This document shows, piece after piece, positions 6,801-7,559 of a stretch of DNA of 7,559 nucleotides. The stretch is from JBEIGE01 sp040382055. Its GTDB lineage: Bacteria; Pseudomonadota; Gammaproteobacteria; Burkholderiales; Burkholderiaceae_C. Where the stretch lies: contig JBEIGE010000056.1 in NCBI GenBank assembly GCA_040382055.1, forward strand, positions 1-7,559. Direction: 5' to 3'. Below the pieces are notes generated by a model. That model ran no database searches. It was not told where the DNA came from and was given only the letters and a program-made list of their open reading frames with translations. Within the stretch, counting starts at the first letter, position 1, and every line of letters begins with the position of its first letter. A program made the position numbers and the translations under genes.

Positions 6801-7225
6801 GCTCAAACCCAGATACCAAACCCCTCGCAAAGACCGATGCGCAATGGAAAGCCTTGCTGGCTGAGAAAGGTGCCGAGCGTGTGGCTTTTGAAGTGACCCG
6901 CAAGTCCGCAACCGAGCGCCCGTTCACCGGCAAATACGAAGGCCATTGGTCCAAAGGCACTTACTCGTGTATTTGCTGTGGCGCTAAATTGTTCGACTCC
7001 GATACCAAGTTTGATGCGGGTTGCGGCTGGCCAAGTTTTTCCCTGGCCGAACCTGGTGCGATTACCGATGTGGTTGACCTCAGCCATGGCATGAAGCGTA
7101 CGGAAAACCGCTGTGCCAGCTGTGATGCACACCTGGGCCATGTGTTTGAGGACGGTCCCCAGCCCACCGGTTTGCGTTACTGCATGAACTCGGCGTCGCT
7201 GGATTTCAAGCCGGAGACACCATGA
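6797..7225 (+). CDS. msrB: Peptide-methionine (R)-S-oxide reductase MsrB
   Basis: Reduces the R epimer of methionine sulfoxide in oxidised proteins, normally in the cytoplasm with thioredoxin as reductant; there is no signal peptide. It is 142 residues, a usual single-domain MsrB length. Two CxxC zinc pairs are present (Cys58/Cys61 in CICCG, Cys106/Cys109 in RCASC). GCGWPSF (75-81) carries the likely resolving Cys76, and RYCMNSASLDF (127-137) carries the catalytic Cys129. HLGHVFEDGP (112-121) is also a family signature. The start ATG overlaps the selO stop (ATGA, 6797-6800) and there is no clear ribosome site of its own, so it is probably translated by coupling to selO. Its stop overlaps the yciB start in the same way. 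The gene looks complete and functional. Confidence 0.97.
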   Translation: MSSNPDTKPLAKTDAQWKALLAEKGAERVAFEVTRKSATERPFTGKYEGHWSKGTYSCICCGAKLFDSDTKFDAGCGWPSFSLAEPGAITDVVDLSHGMKRTENRCASCDAHLGHVFEDGPQPTGLRYCMNSASLDFKPETP

Positions 7226-7559
7226 AAGTTCTGATTGATTTCTTGCCGATCCTGTTTTTCTTTGCAGCCTACAAAACCTATGACATTTATGTTGGCACAG
7301 CCGTACTGATGGCTGCAACCGTGGTGCAAATGGGCGTGATCTACGCCATCGATCGCAAGTTGCAGATGATGCACAAGATCACACTCGCGCTTATTCTGGT
7401 CTTTGGCACCCTCACCCTGGGGCTTCATGATGAGCGTTTTATCAAGTGGAAGCCCACAATTTTGTATGCCGCCATGTCAATTGCGCTGGCGGTGGCTTTG
7501 TGGGGACTGAAGAAAAATTTCCTCAAACTCCTTTTAGGTAGTCAACTGGAGTTGCCCGA
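7222..7559 (+). CDS. yciB: Septation protein A YciB/IspZ, inner-membrane protein (3' end outside window)
   Basis: A polytopic inner-membrane protein of the YciB family, connected in other bacteria with cell-envelope integrity and the elongation/division machinery. The window holds 112 codons of a protein that is about 180 residues in E. coli, so roughly a third is missing. The start MKVLIDFLPILFFFAAYKTYDIYVGTA is typical. Hydrophobic segments appear at about 4-17, 22-41, 52-67 and 77-94, and the family hallmark HDERFIKWKPTILY is at 69-82. KKNFLKLLLGSQLELP (97-112) is also characteristic. ATG 7222 overlaps the msrB stop by 4 bases and has GGAG at 7213-7216, 5 bases upstream. Linkage of yciB and msrB is familiar to me from Burkholderiales, recalled and not checked here. 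Confidence 0.93.
   Translation, partial: MKVLIDFLPILFFFAAYKTYDIYVGTAVLMAATVVQMGVIYAIDRKLQMMHKITLALILVFGTLTLGLHDERFIKWKPTILYAAMSIALAVALWGLKKNFLKLLLGSQLELP

Noticed and set aside
6803..7318. 171-codon open frame on the minus strand opposite msrB and yciB (and a 160-codon one at 6012-6494 opposite selO)
   Set aside because: Both are shadows of well-recognised coding frames on the plus strand.
1..7559. Search for mobile elements, CRISPR arrays, tRNAs, riboswitches, toxin-antitoxin or defence genes
   Set aside because: No transposase, terminal repeats, regularly spaced repeats, tRNA-like ends or defence-protein motifs were seen; coding is dense and uniform in style throughout.

Overview
The window looks like a chromosomal segment of a betaproteobacterium, most likely Burkholderiales of the Comamonadaceae type (Rhodoferax, Limnohabitans or Polaromonas relatives). 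This rests on the protein families, their wording and the moderate-to-high GC content; no marker gene is present to confirm it. No tRNA, rRNA, CRISPR array, insertion sequence or phage gene is visible. Coding is dense: the largest gap between genes is about 120 bases.

Left part (1-5209, all minus strand, transcribed right to left): an AMP-forming acyl-CoA ligase (3566-5209), then a GTG-started periplasmic substrate-binding protein (2219-3454), then two branched-chain amino acid type (HAAT/Liv family) permeases, livH (1107-2141) and livM (1-1106, cut by the window edge). A well-formed intrinsic terminator lies between the binding protein and livH, so the permeases are probably made at a lower level by read-through. 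The ATPase genes (livG/livF type) are not in the window and may lie beyond the left edge. The set suggests uptake of a small carboxylate or amino-acid-like compound followed by CoA activation; the substrate cannot be read from the sequence.

Right part (5331-7559, plus strand, divergent from the ligase): selO (protein AMPylase pseudokinase), msrB (methionine-R-sulfoxide reductase) and yciB (septation protein A, inner membrane, cut by the right edge). Both junctions are ATGA overlaps of 4 bases, so the three are very probably one translationally coupled operon with an oxidative-stress and envelope theme.

The most interesting signals are non-coding: the terminator inside the transporter operon, a 27-base imperfect inverted repeat ahead of the binding-protein gene, and an exact 10-base sequence that occurs about 30 bases upstream of both the ligase and binding-protein starts. 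None of the genes themselves appears to be a new system; they are intact members of known families.
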